A DNA stretch of 64,000 bases, from contig JACVCO010000009.1 in NCBI GenBank assembly GCA_016741995.1, positions 114,445-178,444 on the forward strand, given 5' to 3'. The notes below the pieces were generated by a model. The model was not told the DNA's origin. It saw only the letters and a program-made list of their open reading frames with translations, and did not search any database. The stretch's first letter is position 1. Each line of letters begins with the position of its first letter. Shown here in pieces: positions 45,319 through 53,528 of this stretch. Source of the stretch: Hydrogenophaga sp. Its GTDB lineage: Bacteria > Pseudomonadota > Gammaproteobacteria > Burkholderiales > Burkholderiaceae_C. A program made the translations under genes and the position numbers.

Positions 45319-46265
45319 CGAAAAAAATCCTGGTCGTTGCCGACCCCATCGAATCCTTCAAGACCTACAAGGACAGCACGTTCGCGATGATGCGCGAGCT
45401 GCAGCGCCGCGGCCACGCGATCGCGGCCTGCGAGCCGCGCCACCTGCAGTGGGTGAGCGGCGGGCGCGTCACCGCGCAGCTGCGGCACCTGCGCCTCACA
45501 GGCGAGCTGGACGACTGGTTCACCGTGACCGGTGAAGGCCGCGAGGCGCTGGCGGGCTTCGACGCCGTGCTCATGCGCAAGGACCCGCCGTTCGACAGCG
45601 AGTTCTTCTACGCCACGCACCTGCTGGAGCAGGCCGAGCGCGAAGGCACGCGCGTGTTCAACAAGCCCGCCGCGCTGCGCGACCACCCCGAAAAGCTGGC
45701 GCTGATGGAATGGCCACAGTTCGCGCCGCCCACGCTGGTGACGCGTTCGGCCGACGACGTGCGGGCCTTCCACGCCGAACACCGCGACGTGATCTTGAAA
45801 CCGCTCGACGGCATGGGCGGTACGGGCATCTTCCGCGTGCGCGACGACGGTCTGAACCTCGGCGCCATCGTCGAGACGCTCAACGGGGGCGGCGCCACCA
45901 GCGTGATGGTGCAGCGCTACCTGCCCGAGATCGCCCAGGGCGACAAGCGCTTGCTGCTCATCGGCGGCAAGGTCGCGCCCTTCGTGCTGGCGCGCATCCC
46001 ACAGGGCACCGAGGTGCGCGGCAACCTGGCCGCGGGTGGCAAAGGCGTGGCCCAGCCGCTGAGCGACGACAACCGCGCCGTGGCCGAGGCCATGGCGCCC
46101 ACGCTGGCCGCGCGCGGCCTGCTGCTCGTGGGCCTGGACATGATCGGCAACCGCGTCACCGAGATCAACGTCACCAGCCCGACCTGCTTCCAGGAGATCC
46201 AGCAACAGACGGGCTTCGACGTGCCCGCGATGTTTGTGGATGCGCTCGAGGCGGCGCTGGCATGA
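45315..46265 (+). CDS. gshB: Glutathione synthetase
   Basis: ATP-grasp ligase adding glycine to gamma-glutamylcysteine. 316 residues, normal length. N-terminal KILVVADPIESFKTYKDSTF, VLMRKDPPFDSEFFYATHLL (family signature) and ATP-grasp loop DGMGGTGIFRV are present, with the final RVTEINVTSPTCFQEI metal/ATP motif. It overlaps benE upstream and the protease gene downstream, each by 4 bases. Confidence 0.96.
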   Translation: MTKKILVVADPIESFKTYKDSTFAMMRELQRRGHAIAACEPRHLQWVSGGRVTAQLRHLRLTGELDDWFTVTGEGREALAGFDAVLMRKDPPFDSEFFYATHLLEQAEREGTRVFNKPAALRDHPEKLALMEWPQFAPPTLVTRSADDVRAFHAEHRDVILKPLDGMGGTGIFRVRDDGLNLGAIVETLNGGGATSVMVQRYLPEIAQGDKRLLLIGGKVAPFVLARIPQGTEVRGNLAAGGKGVAQPLSDDNRAVAEAMAPTLAARGLLLVGLDMIGNRVTEINVTSPTCFQEIQQQTGFDVPAMFVDALEAALA

Positions 46266-47062
46266 GCGACGAACCGGCCGACGACTCGATCGACACCCGC
46301 GCGGCTGCGCCATCGCCGGCGGTCGATCCGCTGTTCCTCGCCACGCCGCGCATCGACACCTTTCTGGGCGAGCAGGGGCTGACCAACGCCAGCGGCTTCT
46401 TTTTCCGGCGCGACGAGCGCCTGTTCCTCGCCACCAGCCGCCACGTGCTGATCGACGAGGCCCATGAACACCGCCCCGACCGCATCGAGATTGCGCTGCA
46501 CCTGGACGCGCAAGACCTCACGCAATGCACCGGCTTCTCGATCCCCATCTATGCCGATGGCACGGCGGTGTGGCGCCAGGGCGAAGACGGTGGCGGGGAC
46601 ATCGACGTGGCGGTGATCGAGATCGAACAGGCCGCGCTGCCCGAGACCGCCATCGTGTTCGCGTTCACGCCCGACCACCTGGTGCGCGATTTCGATGCCG
46701 TGCCGGTGGACGCCACCCTGTTCATCGCCGGCTTTCCGCTCGGCTTTCAAGACGCGATCCACCAGTTGCCCGTGCTGCGCCGCGCGGCCATCGCGTCGCC
46801 GTTCGGCATCCGCTTCCAGGGGCAGGGCTTCTTCCTCACCGACGGGCGCGCACACCGCGGCATCAGCGGTGCGCCTGTGGTGATGCGCGACCCCACCCCC
46901 ACCGAGGTGACCAGCGCCTTGCCATGGCGCCTGCTGGGCGTGCACTCCGCGCGGCTGGACATGGGCACACGCGACCACGCGCTCGACGAGTCGCTGGGCC
47001 TGAACTGCGCCTGGTACGCGGACATCCTGCTCACGTTGACCGAGACGCCGCCCGCCCCATGA
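46262..47062 (+). CDS. Trypsin-like serine protease domain protein, cytoplasmic
   Basis: 266 residues with no signal peptide or membrane helix. A chymotrypsin-like triad can be read: His61 in TSRHVLID, Asp115 in GDIDVAVIE, and Ser202 in RGISGAPVV, the G-x-S-G-x-P form of HtrA-like and bacterial trypsin-like domains. There is no PDZ domain. It lies between gshB and an AhpD-like gene with 4-base overlaps on both sides. The target is unknown, and the lack of an export signal is unusual for this fold. Confidence 0.85.
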   Translation: MSDEPADDSIDTRAAAPSPAVDPLFLATPRIDTFLGEQGLTNASGFFFRRDERLFLATSRHVLIDEAHEHRPDRIEIALHLDAQDLTQCTGFSIPIYADGTAVWRQGEDGGGDIDVAVIEIEQAALPETAIVFAFTPDHLVRDFDAVPVDATLFIAGFPLGFQDAIHQLPVLRRAAIASPFGIRFQGQGFFLTDGRAHRGISGAPVVMRDPTPTEVTSALPWRLLGVHSARLDMGTRDHALDESLGLNCAWYADILLTLTETPPAP

Positions 47063-47469
47063 CCACCGTTCACACGCCCGCGCAGCCCGAAGCCGATCCA
47101 CGCGTCAAGGCCGTCTTCGGCGACATCCGCGCGACGCGCAAGACCGATTTCATCAACAACCTGTGGCGCTCGCTGGCCTTCGACCCGGCGCTGCTGGAGA
47201 GCACCTGGGCCGACGTCAAGCGCGTGATGGCCACGCCTTCGCAGCTGGACCCGCTGACCAAGGAACTGATCTACATCGCGGTGTCCATCGCCAACAACTG
47301 CGGCTACTGCGTGCACTCCCACACCGCGGCGGCACGCGCCCGGGGCATGACGGATGCCCAGCACGCCGAACTCATGGCCATCGTGTCGCTGGCGGCGAAA
47401 ACCAACCACCTCGCCACGGCGCTGCAGGTCGAGGTCGACCCGGTGTTCGACACCAGCCAGCGCGGCTGA
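47059..47469 (+). CDS. Carboxymuconolactone decarboxylase/AhpD-family protein
   Basis: 136-residue all-helical protein. The AhpD-type redox motif is CGYCVHSH with Cys81, Cys84 and His88, preceded by the helix LTKELIYIAVSIAN. This marks a peroxidase-linked disulfide reductase or related antioxidant protein and not a true lactone decarboxylase. Its link to gshB through overlapping genes fits thiol metabolism, an inference. It is convergent with the ABC permease gene, 11 bases apart. Confidence 0.92.
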   Translation: MTTVHTPAQPEADPRVKAVFGDIRATRKTDFINNLWRSLAFDPALLESTWADVKRVMATPSQLDPLTKELIYIAVSIANNCGYCVHSHTAAARARGMTDAQHAELMAIVSLAAKTNHLATALQVEVDPVFDTSQRG

Positions 47470-47480
47470 ACCGCGACGGG

Positions 47481-48308
47481 TCAGAGCTTCTCCGTCTCGC
47501 CCGCCTTCGGCTGCCACTTCATCAGGCGTTTCTCGATGCGCCCGACCACACCGTCGAGAACCAGCGCGAAGGTGGTGAGCACCAGGATGCCGGCCATCAC
47601 GGTGTTGATGTCGAACTGGCCCTCGGCCTGCAGGATCAGGTAGCCCACGCCCTGGGACGAGCCGAGGTACTCCCCCACCACCGCGCCCACGAAGGCCAGG
47701 CCCACGCTGGTGTGCAGCGAGCTGAACACCCAGCTGGTGGCGCTGGGCAGGTACACGTGGCGCAGCAACTGCTTCTGGCTGGCGCCGAGCATGCGCGCGT
47801 TGGCCAGCACCACGGGGCTCACTTCCTTCACGCCCTGGTAGACGTTGAAGAACACGATGAAGAACACCAGCGTGACGCCCAGCGCCACCTTGGAGCCCAT
47901 GCCCAGCCCGAACCACACCGCGAAGATGGGCGCGAGGATGATGCGCGGCATGGAGTTGAGCGCCTTGATGTAGGGCTCGAGAATGGCCGAGGCCATGGGT
48001 GAGAGCGCGAGCCACAGCCCGCCGGCCAGCCCGGTGGCCGCGCCGATGCCGAAGGCCATGAGCGTTTCGGCCAGCGTGACCCACAGGTGCACGTAGATGT
48101 CGGCGTCGCGCACGAACCAGACCCAGATGCGCATGAAGATCTTCAGCGGCTCGCCGAAGAAGAACGCGGCCTGGCGGTCGTTGTCGAACATGAACGTGGG
48201 CACCAGGCCGGGCTTGGTCATCACGTGCCAGAACGCGAAGATCAGCACCAGCAGGCCGAGCTGCCAGAGCCGCAGGTTGCCCGGGCGGGGCTTGAGGTAT
48301 TTCCACAT
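47481..48308 (-). CDS. ABC transporter permease (SsuC/TauC type)
   Basis: Inner-membrane permease of 275 residues with six hydrophobic helices. The cytoplasmic coupling loop ANARMLGASQKQLLRHVYLP corresponds to the EAA motif, and ALNSMPRIILAPIFAVWFGLG is typical of the nitrate/sulfonate/taurine family. Third gene of a minus-strand operon (binding protein, ATPase, permease). The N-terminal region before the first helix is short. Confidence 0.92.
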   Translation of the reverse strand: MWKYLKPRPGNLRLWQLGLLVLIFAFWHVMTKPGLVPTFMFDNDRQAAFFFGEPLKIFMRIWVWFVRDADIYVHLWVTLAETLMAFGIGAATGLAGGLWLALSPMASAILEPYIKALNSMPRIILAPIFAVWFGLGMGSKVALGVTLVFFIVFFNVYQGVKEVSPVVLANARMLGASQKQLLRHVYLPSATSWVFSSLHTSVGLAFVGAVVGEYLGSSQGVGYLILQAEGQFDINTVMAGILVLTTFALVLDGVVGRIEKRLMKWQPKAGETEKL

Positions 48309-48328
48309 GGGCGAATGCGCGCGCGGCC

Positions 48329-49144
48329 TCAGGCCGCTTTCTGCAGTTGTTGCTGGTAGCCCTTGAGCACCTCGTCGCGCAGCACGGCCCAGATGGCGGC
48401 GTGCAGCTCGAGGAAGCGCGGCAGCGTCTTGACTTCGGCGACGTCGCGTGGACGCTCGATGTCGATGCGGAAGTCGCCGATGACGTGGCTGGCCGGGCCG
48501 GCGGACATGATGACGACGCGGTCGCTCATGGCGATGGCTTCGTCCAGGTCGTGCGTGATGAACAGGACGGCTTTCTTCTTCTTCGCCCAGAGGTCGAGCA
48601 CCTCGTTCTCCATCAGCTGGCGGGTCTGGATGTCCAGCGCCGAGAAGGGCTCGTCCATCAGGATGATGTCGGGGTCGAGCACCAGCGTTTGCGCAAGGCT
48701 GGTGCGCTTGCGCATGCCGCCACTCATCTGGTGCGGGTAGCGGTCACCGAAGCCGCCCAGGCCCACGCGGCGCAGCCAGTCGTCGGCCTGGCGGCGCGCC
48801 TCGGCATCGTCCACGCCACGGAACTGCAGCCCGGCCATCACGTTCTGCAGGCCGGTGCGCCAGGGCATCAGGCTCTCGCTCTGGAACATGTAGCCAGCGC
48901 GGGCGTTGATGCCCGCCAGCGGTTCGCCAAAGATGCGCGCGCTGCCCTTGCTGGGCTCCAGCAAGCCGGCCGCCACGTTGAGCAGCGTGCTCTTGCCGCA
49001 GCCGGTGGGCCCGACCACGCTCACGAACTCGCCCGCGCCCACGGTGAGGTTCACGCCCTCGACCGCGGTGTAGCGCTGGCCGGGGGCGTCCTTGCTGATG
49101 AAGGTGCAGGCGACGTCCTGCAGCTCGATCGCCGGTGCCGTCAT
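48329..49144 (-). CDS. ABC transporter ATP-binding protein (SsuB/TauB type)
   Basis: Cytoplasmic ATPase, 271 residues. Walker A GPTGCGKST (45-53), signature MSGGMRKRTSLAQTLV, Walker B IILMDEPFSALD and the H-loop FITHDLDEAIAMSD are complete. The wording MSGGMRKR instead of MSGGQRQR is a known subgroup variant. Starts one base after the binding-protein stop, so the two are translationally linked. It is followed by the permease after 20 bases. Confidence 0.93.
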   Translation of the reverse strand: MTAPAIELQDVACTFISKDAPGQRYTAVEGVNLTVGAGEFVSVVGPTGCGKSTLLNVAAGLLEPSKGSARIFGEPLAGINARAGYMFQSESLMPWRTGLQNVMAGLQFRGVDDAEARRQADDWLRRVGLGGFGDRYPHQMSGGMRKRTSLAQTLVLDPDIILMDEPFSALDIQTRQLMENEVLDLWAKKKKAVLFITHDLDEAIAMSDRVVIMSAGPASHVIGDFRIDIERPRDVAEVKTLPRFLELHAAIWAVLRDEVLKGYQQQLQKAA

Positions 49145-49145
49145 C

Positions 49146-50171
49146 TCATCCCTTCGGGTACTTGGCGTTGGCCTTCTGCACGAACGCGTTGGTGTAGACG
49201 GCGCTCAGATCGAGCTTGGCCTTGGCCAGTTCGGCGTCCACGCTGCCCAGCGCGCGGAAGGCCGTCTCGGCGCCTTTGGCCGGGATGGTGCCGTCGGGCG
49301 ACAAGGCTTTCTGCGCGGCCAGGAAGCCGTCGATGTAGACCGCGCGGTCGCCGAGCAGGTAGCTCTCGGGCACCACCTTGATGATGTCGCCCGGGCCGGC
49401 CTTCTGGATCCACTTGTTGGCGCGCACCATGGCGTTGGCCATGGCCTGCACGGTGTTGGGGTTCTTGTCGATGAAGGGCTGCGGGCAATAGAGGCAGCCG
49501 GCGGGCATGGGGCCGCCGAACACCTTCTCGGCCTCGCTCACGATGCGCGTGTCGGTGACGATCTTCAGGTCGCCCGAGCGCTGCAGCAGCGTGACCACGG
49601 GGTCGAGGTTGCTCATCGCGTCGATCTGGCCCGAGCGCATGGCGGCCACCGCGCCGTTGCTTGCACCCACACCGACGATGCTCACGTCGCTGGGTTTCAG
49701 GCCCGCCTTCGCGAGCACGAAGTTCACCAGCACGTTGGTGGAGCTGCCCGGCGCGGTCACGCCGATCTTCTTGCCCTTCAGGTCGGCCACGGTCTTGAAG
49801 TTGGGCATGGTCTTGGGGTTGACGCCCAGCACGATCTGCGGTGCCAGGCCCTGCAGCGCGAAGGCGCGCATGGGCTGGCCCTTGAACTGCATGTTCACCG
49901 TGTGCTCGAACGCGCCCGACACCACGTCGGCGCTGCCCCCCACCACGGCCTGCAACGCACGCGCGCCGCCGGCGAAATCGACGATGGTGAGATCGAGACC
50001 TTCGTCCTTGAAGTAGCCGAGCTGCTCGGCGATGGTGAGCGGCAGGTAGTAGAAGAGGTTCTTGCCGCCCACGGCGATGGTGCACTTGGGCTTTTCCAGC
50101 GCTTGCGCGAAGGCGAGGTTCGGCAGGCTGGCCGCGGCGATGCCGCTGGCAATGAAATGGCGTCGTTGCAT
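49146..50171 (-). CDS. ABC transporter substrate-binding protein (NMT1/SsuA-like)
   Basis: Periplasmic binding protein of 341 residues with a signal peptide (QRRHFIASGIAAASLPNLAFAQ, cleavage near residue 22; the RR before a hydrophobic stretch hints at Tat export). The mature part GGKNLFYYLPLTIAEQLGYF is characteristic of the nitrate/taurine/NMT1 class, binding small anions or heterocycles. The ligand cannot be told. It heads the operon; an AGGAGAC site and a dyad overlapping a TATGAT box lie upstream. Confidence 0.92.
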   Translation of the reverse strand: MQRRHFIASGIAAASLPNLAFAQALEKPKCTIAVGGKNLFYYLPLTIAEQLGYFKDEGLDLTIVDFAGGARALQAVVGGSADVVSGAFEHTVNMQFKGQPMRAFALQGLAPQIVLGVNPKTMPNFKTVADLKGKKIGVTAPGSSTNVLVNFVLAKAGLKPSDVSIVGVGASNGAVAAMRSGQIDAMSNLDPVVTLLQRSGDLKIVTDTRIVSEAEKVFGGPMPAGCLYCPQPFIDKNPNTVQAMANAMVRANKWIQKAGPGDIIKVVPESYLLGDRAVYIDGFLAAQKALSPDGTIPAKGAETAFRALGSVDAELAKAKLDLSAVYTNAFVQKANAKYPKG

Positions 50172-50225
50172 GGCTTGTCTCCTGGTGTTGTCGCAAGTGC
50201 GGTAACCCCGGTGGGGTACGCGGGC

Positions 50226-50250
50226 ATCATAGACCGGGGGGTACCCGGTC
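50226..50250 (-). promoter_or_regulatory. Promoter box overlapped by a dyad, upstream of the ABC operon
   Basis: On the minus strand a -10-like TATGAT (50231 to 50226) is directly preceded by the perfect dyad GACCGGG-N5-CCCGGTC (50232-50250). There is no recognisable -35 at the matching distance, as in activator-dependent promoters. A second, shorter repeat ACCCC-GGT-GGGGT lies at 50205-50217, downstream of the -10 box. Confidence 0.45.
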
Positions 50251-50281
50251 GGGGCCCCGGGGCATCAGGGTTGGCCCGAGG

Positions 50282-51046
50282 TCACTCGATCGGCAGGCCG
50301 TCGACGAACACCTTGAGTTCGTTCGGCGCGAACGCGGTCCAGGCCTCGTTGCTGGTGAGCGGTGTGGTCACGATCACCGCGGCGCGGTCGCCCGCCTGGT
50401 TCATGGTGGCGAAGTCCACCGTCCAGTCGCAATCCTTCAGCGTGGCCTGCGTGAACGGGTGCTGGCGCACCAGCCAGTGCAGGTGGGTGCTGCAGTGGGC
50501 CCACAGCGCTTCGCCGTTGGAAAGCAGGAAATTGAAGTTGCCGAAGCGCGTGACGCGCGGGATGAGTTCGCGCAGCGTGTGCGTGAGCTCGTGCACGCTG
50601 GGCAGGCCGGCGTGCGATTTGTGCAGCTCCTGCATCAGCCAGCAGAAGGCGCGCTCGCTGTCGGTGGTGCCCACGGGGCGGAAGTGGCTGTGCAGGTTCG
50701 GGAAGTAGTCCTTCAGGTCGCCGTTGTGGGCGAACACCCATTGCCGGCCCCAGAGTTCGCGCACGAAGGGGTGCGCGTTTTCCAGCGCCACTTCGCCGAT
50801 GGTGGCCTTGCGCACGTGGGCCACGATGTTGCGGCTCTTGAGCGGGTAGGCCTGCAGAAAGTGGGCCATGGGCGAATGCGCCGCGCTCTGGTGATCGAGG
50901 AACAGGCGCAGCCCCTTGCCCTCGAAGAACGCGATGCCCCAGCCATCGGCGTGGTGGTCGGTGTTGCCGCCGCGCTCGCGAAACCCGGTGAAGCTGAAGG
51001 TGGCGTCGGTGGGGGTGGCGCAGTTCAGGCCGAGCAGCTGGCACAT
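50282..51046 (-). CDS. Class II glutamine amidotransferase (YafJ type)
   Basis: 254-residue N-terminal-nucleophile hydrolase. Cys2, directly after the initiator Met, is the predicted nucleophile (MCQLLGLN). Other family marks are HHADGWGIAFFEG, NIVAHVRKATIG and WVFAHNGDL, matching the glutaminase-site residues of PurF/GlmS-like domains. No synthase domain is attached, as in YafJ, whose acceptor is unknown. It follows the DHA2 transporter gene on the minus strand by 8 bases and is likely co-transcribed. Confidence 0.92.
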   Translation of the reverse strand: MCQLLGLNCATPTDATFSFTGFRERGGNTDHHADGWGIAFFEGKGLRLFLDHQSAAHSPMAHFLQAYPLKSRNIVAHVRKATIGEVALENAHPFVRELWGRQWVFAHNGDLKDYFPNLHSHFRPVGTTDSERAFCWLMQELHKSHAGLPSVHELTHTLRELIPRVTRFGNFNFLLSNGEALWAHCSTHLHWLVRQHPFTQATLKDCDWTVDFATMNQAGDRAAVIVTTPLTSNEAWTAFAPNELKVFVDGLPIE

Positions 51047-51054
51047 GGTGGGGG

Positions 51055-52551
51055 CTATTTTGCTGTGCTGTCGGGCTTGAGCCGCAGCGCGGCGATGAGC
51101 GCCAACCCGCAGATGACGGCCAGCAGGATGAAGGTTTCGTTGAAGGCCGTGAGCCGATCGGGTGCGCTGCTCGCGCTGTCGAGCACCTGGCCGTGCACGG
51201 CCAGGCGCCACTCCAGGAAGATGCCGCACAGGCTCACGCCCGCGGCACCGCCGAGCATGCGCAGGAAGTTGATCGTGCTCGCGCCCTGCGGGATGTGGTC
51301 GCGGCCGAGCCCGCGCATGGCGCCGATGTTGAGCGACGGCAGGATGAAGCCGAGACCGATGCGCCCGAGGATGGCCCAGACGATGAGCAGCGGGATGATC
51401 AGGCCGGCGTGGTCGAGCCGCACCGTCACCATCAACGCGAACGAGGCGGCCAGCAGCAACACGCCGATGCTCACCAGCCGGTGCGTGGGTTGCCGGTCGG
51501 CCAGGCGACCGACCATGGCGATGGTGATGGCCAGCACCAGGCCCGAGGGCAGCAGCACCGTGCCCACCACCGAGGGCGACAGCCGCAGGCCCATCTGCAT
51601 GTACACCGGCAGCAGGTAGGTGGAGCCGAACAGCGCGATGCCGTAGATGAAGGCCACCACGCTGCCCATGGCGAAGCGCCGGTCGCGAAACAGCGAGAGG
51701 TTCATGAGCGGCTCCATGCCGCCGGCCGCGTGGTGCTGGCGGCGCTGCAGGGTGCGTCGCTCCAGCCAGATGAAGGCCAGCAGCAGGCCCACGGCCGCCG
51801 CCAGCAGGGTGAAGGCCGTGGCCAGGGTGCCGCCTTGCAGTTCCACCAGGCCGTTGAGCAGGCACAGCGTGCCGGCGGCCGCCAACAGCAGGCCGCGCCA
51901 GTCGAGCCCCGCGCCACTGCGGTTGGCGGCGGCGCCGCCGGGGGCGGTGGTCGGCACGAATTTCTTGGCCAGCCAGAGCGAGAGCAGGCACAGCGGCACC
52001 ACCATGAAGAAGATCGAGCGCCAGCCGAACAGGTCGACCAGCACGCCGCCGATGCTGGGCCCGAGCGCAGGGGCCAGCACCACGCCCATGCCGAAGATGC
52101 CGCTGGCGCGGCCCTGTTCGTTCGATTCGAACGCGCGCAGGATGATGATGGCCGGGATCGGTTGCACCACGCCCGCGGCCAGGCCCTCGGCCACGCGCGC
52201 GGCCAGCACCAGCGGGTAGTGGTTGGCCAGGCCGCCGGCCACGCCGCCCACCAGCAGCAACCACATGCAGCCTTCGTAGGTGCGCCGGTAGCCATAGCGC
52301 GCCAGCAGCCAGGGCGTGGTCAGCATGGAGACCGTCATCGCCGCCATGAAGCCCGAGGTGACCCACTGCGCGCGCTCCTGGCCGAGCGTGAAATGGTGGC
52401 TCATGTCGGGAATGGCCACGTTCACCACGGTGGACGACATGACCGAGGCCATGGTGCCCACCATCACCGCGAGCAGCAGCAGCCAGCGGTAGCGCGGGCC
52501 GTAGCGCTCGCGCAGCGCGGGCAGGCTGCTGGGGTCCGAGGTGTCGTTCAT
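51055..52551 (-). CDS. MFS transporter, DHA2 (EmrB/QacA) family
   Basis: Inner-membrane drug/proton antiporter type, 498 residues, about fourteen helices. DHA2 marks: SVMSSTVVNVAIPDMSHHF in the first helix region, AQWVTSGFMAAMTVSML, motif C-like GMGVVLAPALGPSIGGVL and WRSIFFMVVPL. The start is ATG 52551, 4 bases inside the preceding CWC gene. No TolC- or EmrA-like partner is adjacent, so export would stop at the periplasm. The substrate is not known. Confidence 0.92.
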   Translation of the reverse strand: MNDTSDPSSLPALRERYGPRYRWLLLLAVMVGTMASVMSSTVVNVAIPDMSHHFTLGQERAQWVTSGFMAAMTVSMLTTPWLLARYGYRRTYEGCMWLLLVGGVAGGLANHYPLVLAARVAEGLAAGVVQPIPAIIILRAFESNEQGRASGIFGMGVVLAPALGPSIGGVLVDLFGWRSIFFMVVPLCLLSLWLAKKFVPTTAPGGAAANRSGAGLDWRGLLLAAAGTLCLLNGLVELQGGTLATAFTLLAAAVGLLLAFIWLERRTLQRRQHHAAGGMEPLMNLSLFRDRRFAMGSVVAFIYGIALFGSTYLLPVYMQMGLRLSPSVVGTVLLPSGLVLAITIAMVGRLADRQPTHRLVSIGVLLLAASFALMVTVRLDHAGLIIPLLIVWAILGRIGLGFILPSLNIGAMRGLGRDHIPQGASTINFLRMLGGAAGVSLCGIFLEWRLAVHGQVLDSASSAPDRLTAFNETFILLAVICGLALIAALRLKPDSTAK

Positions 52552-52778
52552 CCGGCTTGGCGGGCGGCCGCCTTCACGCAGTCCGGGCAGATGCAGGCCG
52601 CGCCGCGCGCGGCTTCGGGGATGCGTGCGAGCAACCCGGGCGTGAAGGTTTCGCCCACGCACCAGCATGGCGGCTGCGGCTCGCCGGTGGCTTTGGCGAT
52701 TTCCATGGCACAGCGGTTGTCGCCCCCACACAGCGGGCAGCGCGTGGTGTCGGCGGGTGTGGGCATGGGGGTGGTCAT
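52548..52778 (-). CDS. Cysteine-rich CWC family protein
   Basis: Small protein of 76 residues, probably metal-binding. It contains CPLCGGDNRCAME near the N-terminus, then PCWC and CICPDC, giving seven Cys arranged as in the cysteine-rich CWC family; zinc is the likely ligand by analogy. Function unknown. It precedes the DHA2 transporter with a 4-base overlap (ATGA) and is divergent from the cytochrome gene (36 bases between starts). An alternative start ATG is four codons in. Confidence 0.85.
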   Translation of the reverse strand: MTTPMPTPADTTRCPLCGGDNRCAMEIAKATGEPQPPCWCVGETFTPGLLARIPEAARGAACICPDCVKAAARQAG

Positions 52779-52814
52779 GGCGGGGCGCAAGGCACGCTGT
52801 GATACGGTCGGCGC

Positions 52815-53528
52815 GTGATTCGCCTTGCCATTGTCGCCGCAGCGCTGTGGGCTGCTGCCGCCGCCGCTCAGAGCCCTCCCCCCACCCCCTTGCGTGTGCC
52901 CGACACCATGGCGCAGCGCGTGCTGGCCTGCACCGCCTGCCATGGCGAGCAGGGGCGGGCCACGCGCGATGGCTACTTCCCGCGCATCGCCGGCAAGCCG
53001 GCCGCCTATCTGCACAACCAGCTGCGCCACTTCCAGGCCGGCCGCCGTCAGGCCGTGGGCATGACGGCGCTGCTCGACCACCTGGACGACGCCTACCTGC
53101 GCGAGATGGCCGAGCATTTCGCCGCGCTGCACCTGCCTTATCCACCGCCCGCGCCCGCCCAGGGCACACCGGCGCAGCGTGCGCGCGGGGAGCAGTTGGT
53201 TCGGGTGGGCGATCCGTCGAAGAACCTGCCCTCTTGCGCCAGTTGCCATGGCGAACGCATGACCGGTGTGCAGCCGGCCATTCCCGGCCTGCTCGGCCTG
53301 CCGCGCGACTACCTCATCGGCCAGCTCGGTGGCTGGCAGACCGGCCTGCGCCACGCCAGGGCGCCCGACTGTATGGCCGAGGTGGCAAAAAAACTCAGCG
53401 GCGAGGACGTGAGCGCGGTGGCCAGCTGGCTTGCCGCGCAGCCCCTGCCCGCCGACACGCGGCCGGCCGAGCGCCTGGCCGCAGCCTTGCCCATCGCCTG
53501 TGGCAGCGATCTCGGGGGCGTGAAATGA
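52815..53528 (+). CDS. Diheme cytochrome c (c4/c553-like)
   Basis: Periplasmic electron carrier of 237 residues with a signal peptide (first about 18 residues, LWAAAAAAQ) from GTG 52815. Two covalent heme sites: CTACH (39-43) and CASCH (140-144), with a likely Met ligand after each domain (for example in GMTALLDHL and DCMAEVAKK). This two-domain layout is that of c4-type cytochromes that pass electrons to terminal oxidases. Its last 4 bases overlap the triheme cytochrome gene. Confidence 0.93.
   Translation: MIRLAIVAAALWAAAAAAQSPPPTPLRVPDTMAQRVLACTACHGEQGRATRDGYFPRIAGKPAAYLHNQLRHFQAGRRQAVGMTALLDHLDDAYLREMAEHFAALHLPYPPPAPAQGTPAQRARGEQLVRVGDPSKNLPSCASCHGERMTGVQPAIPGLLGLPRDYLIGQLGGWQTGLRHARAPDCMAEVAKKLSGEDVSAVASWLAAQPLPADTRPAERLAAALPIACGSDLGGVK

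Noticed and set aside
50226..50256. A MerR-type promoter (dyad inside a 19-bp spacer).
   Set aside because: The dyad is 19 bp long but there is no -35-like hexamer on its far side and no MerR gene nearby, so only a generic operator is claimed.
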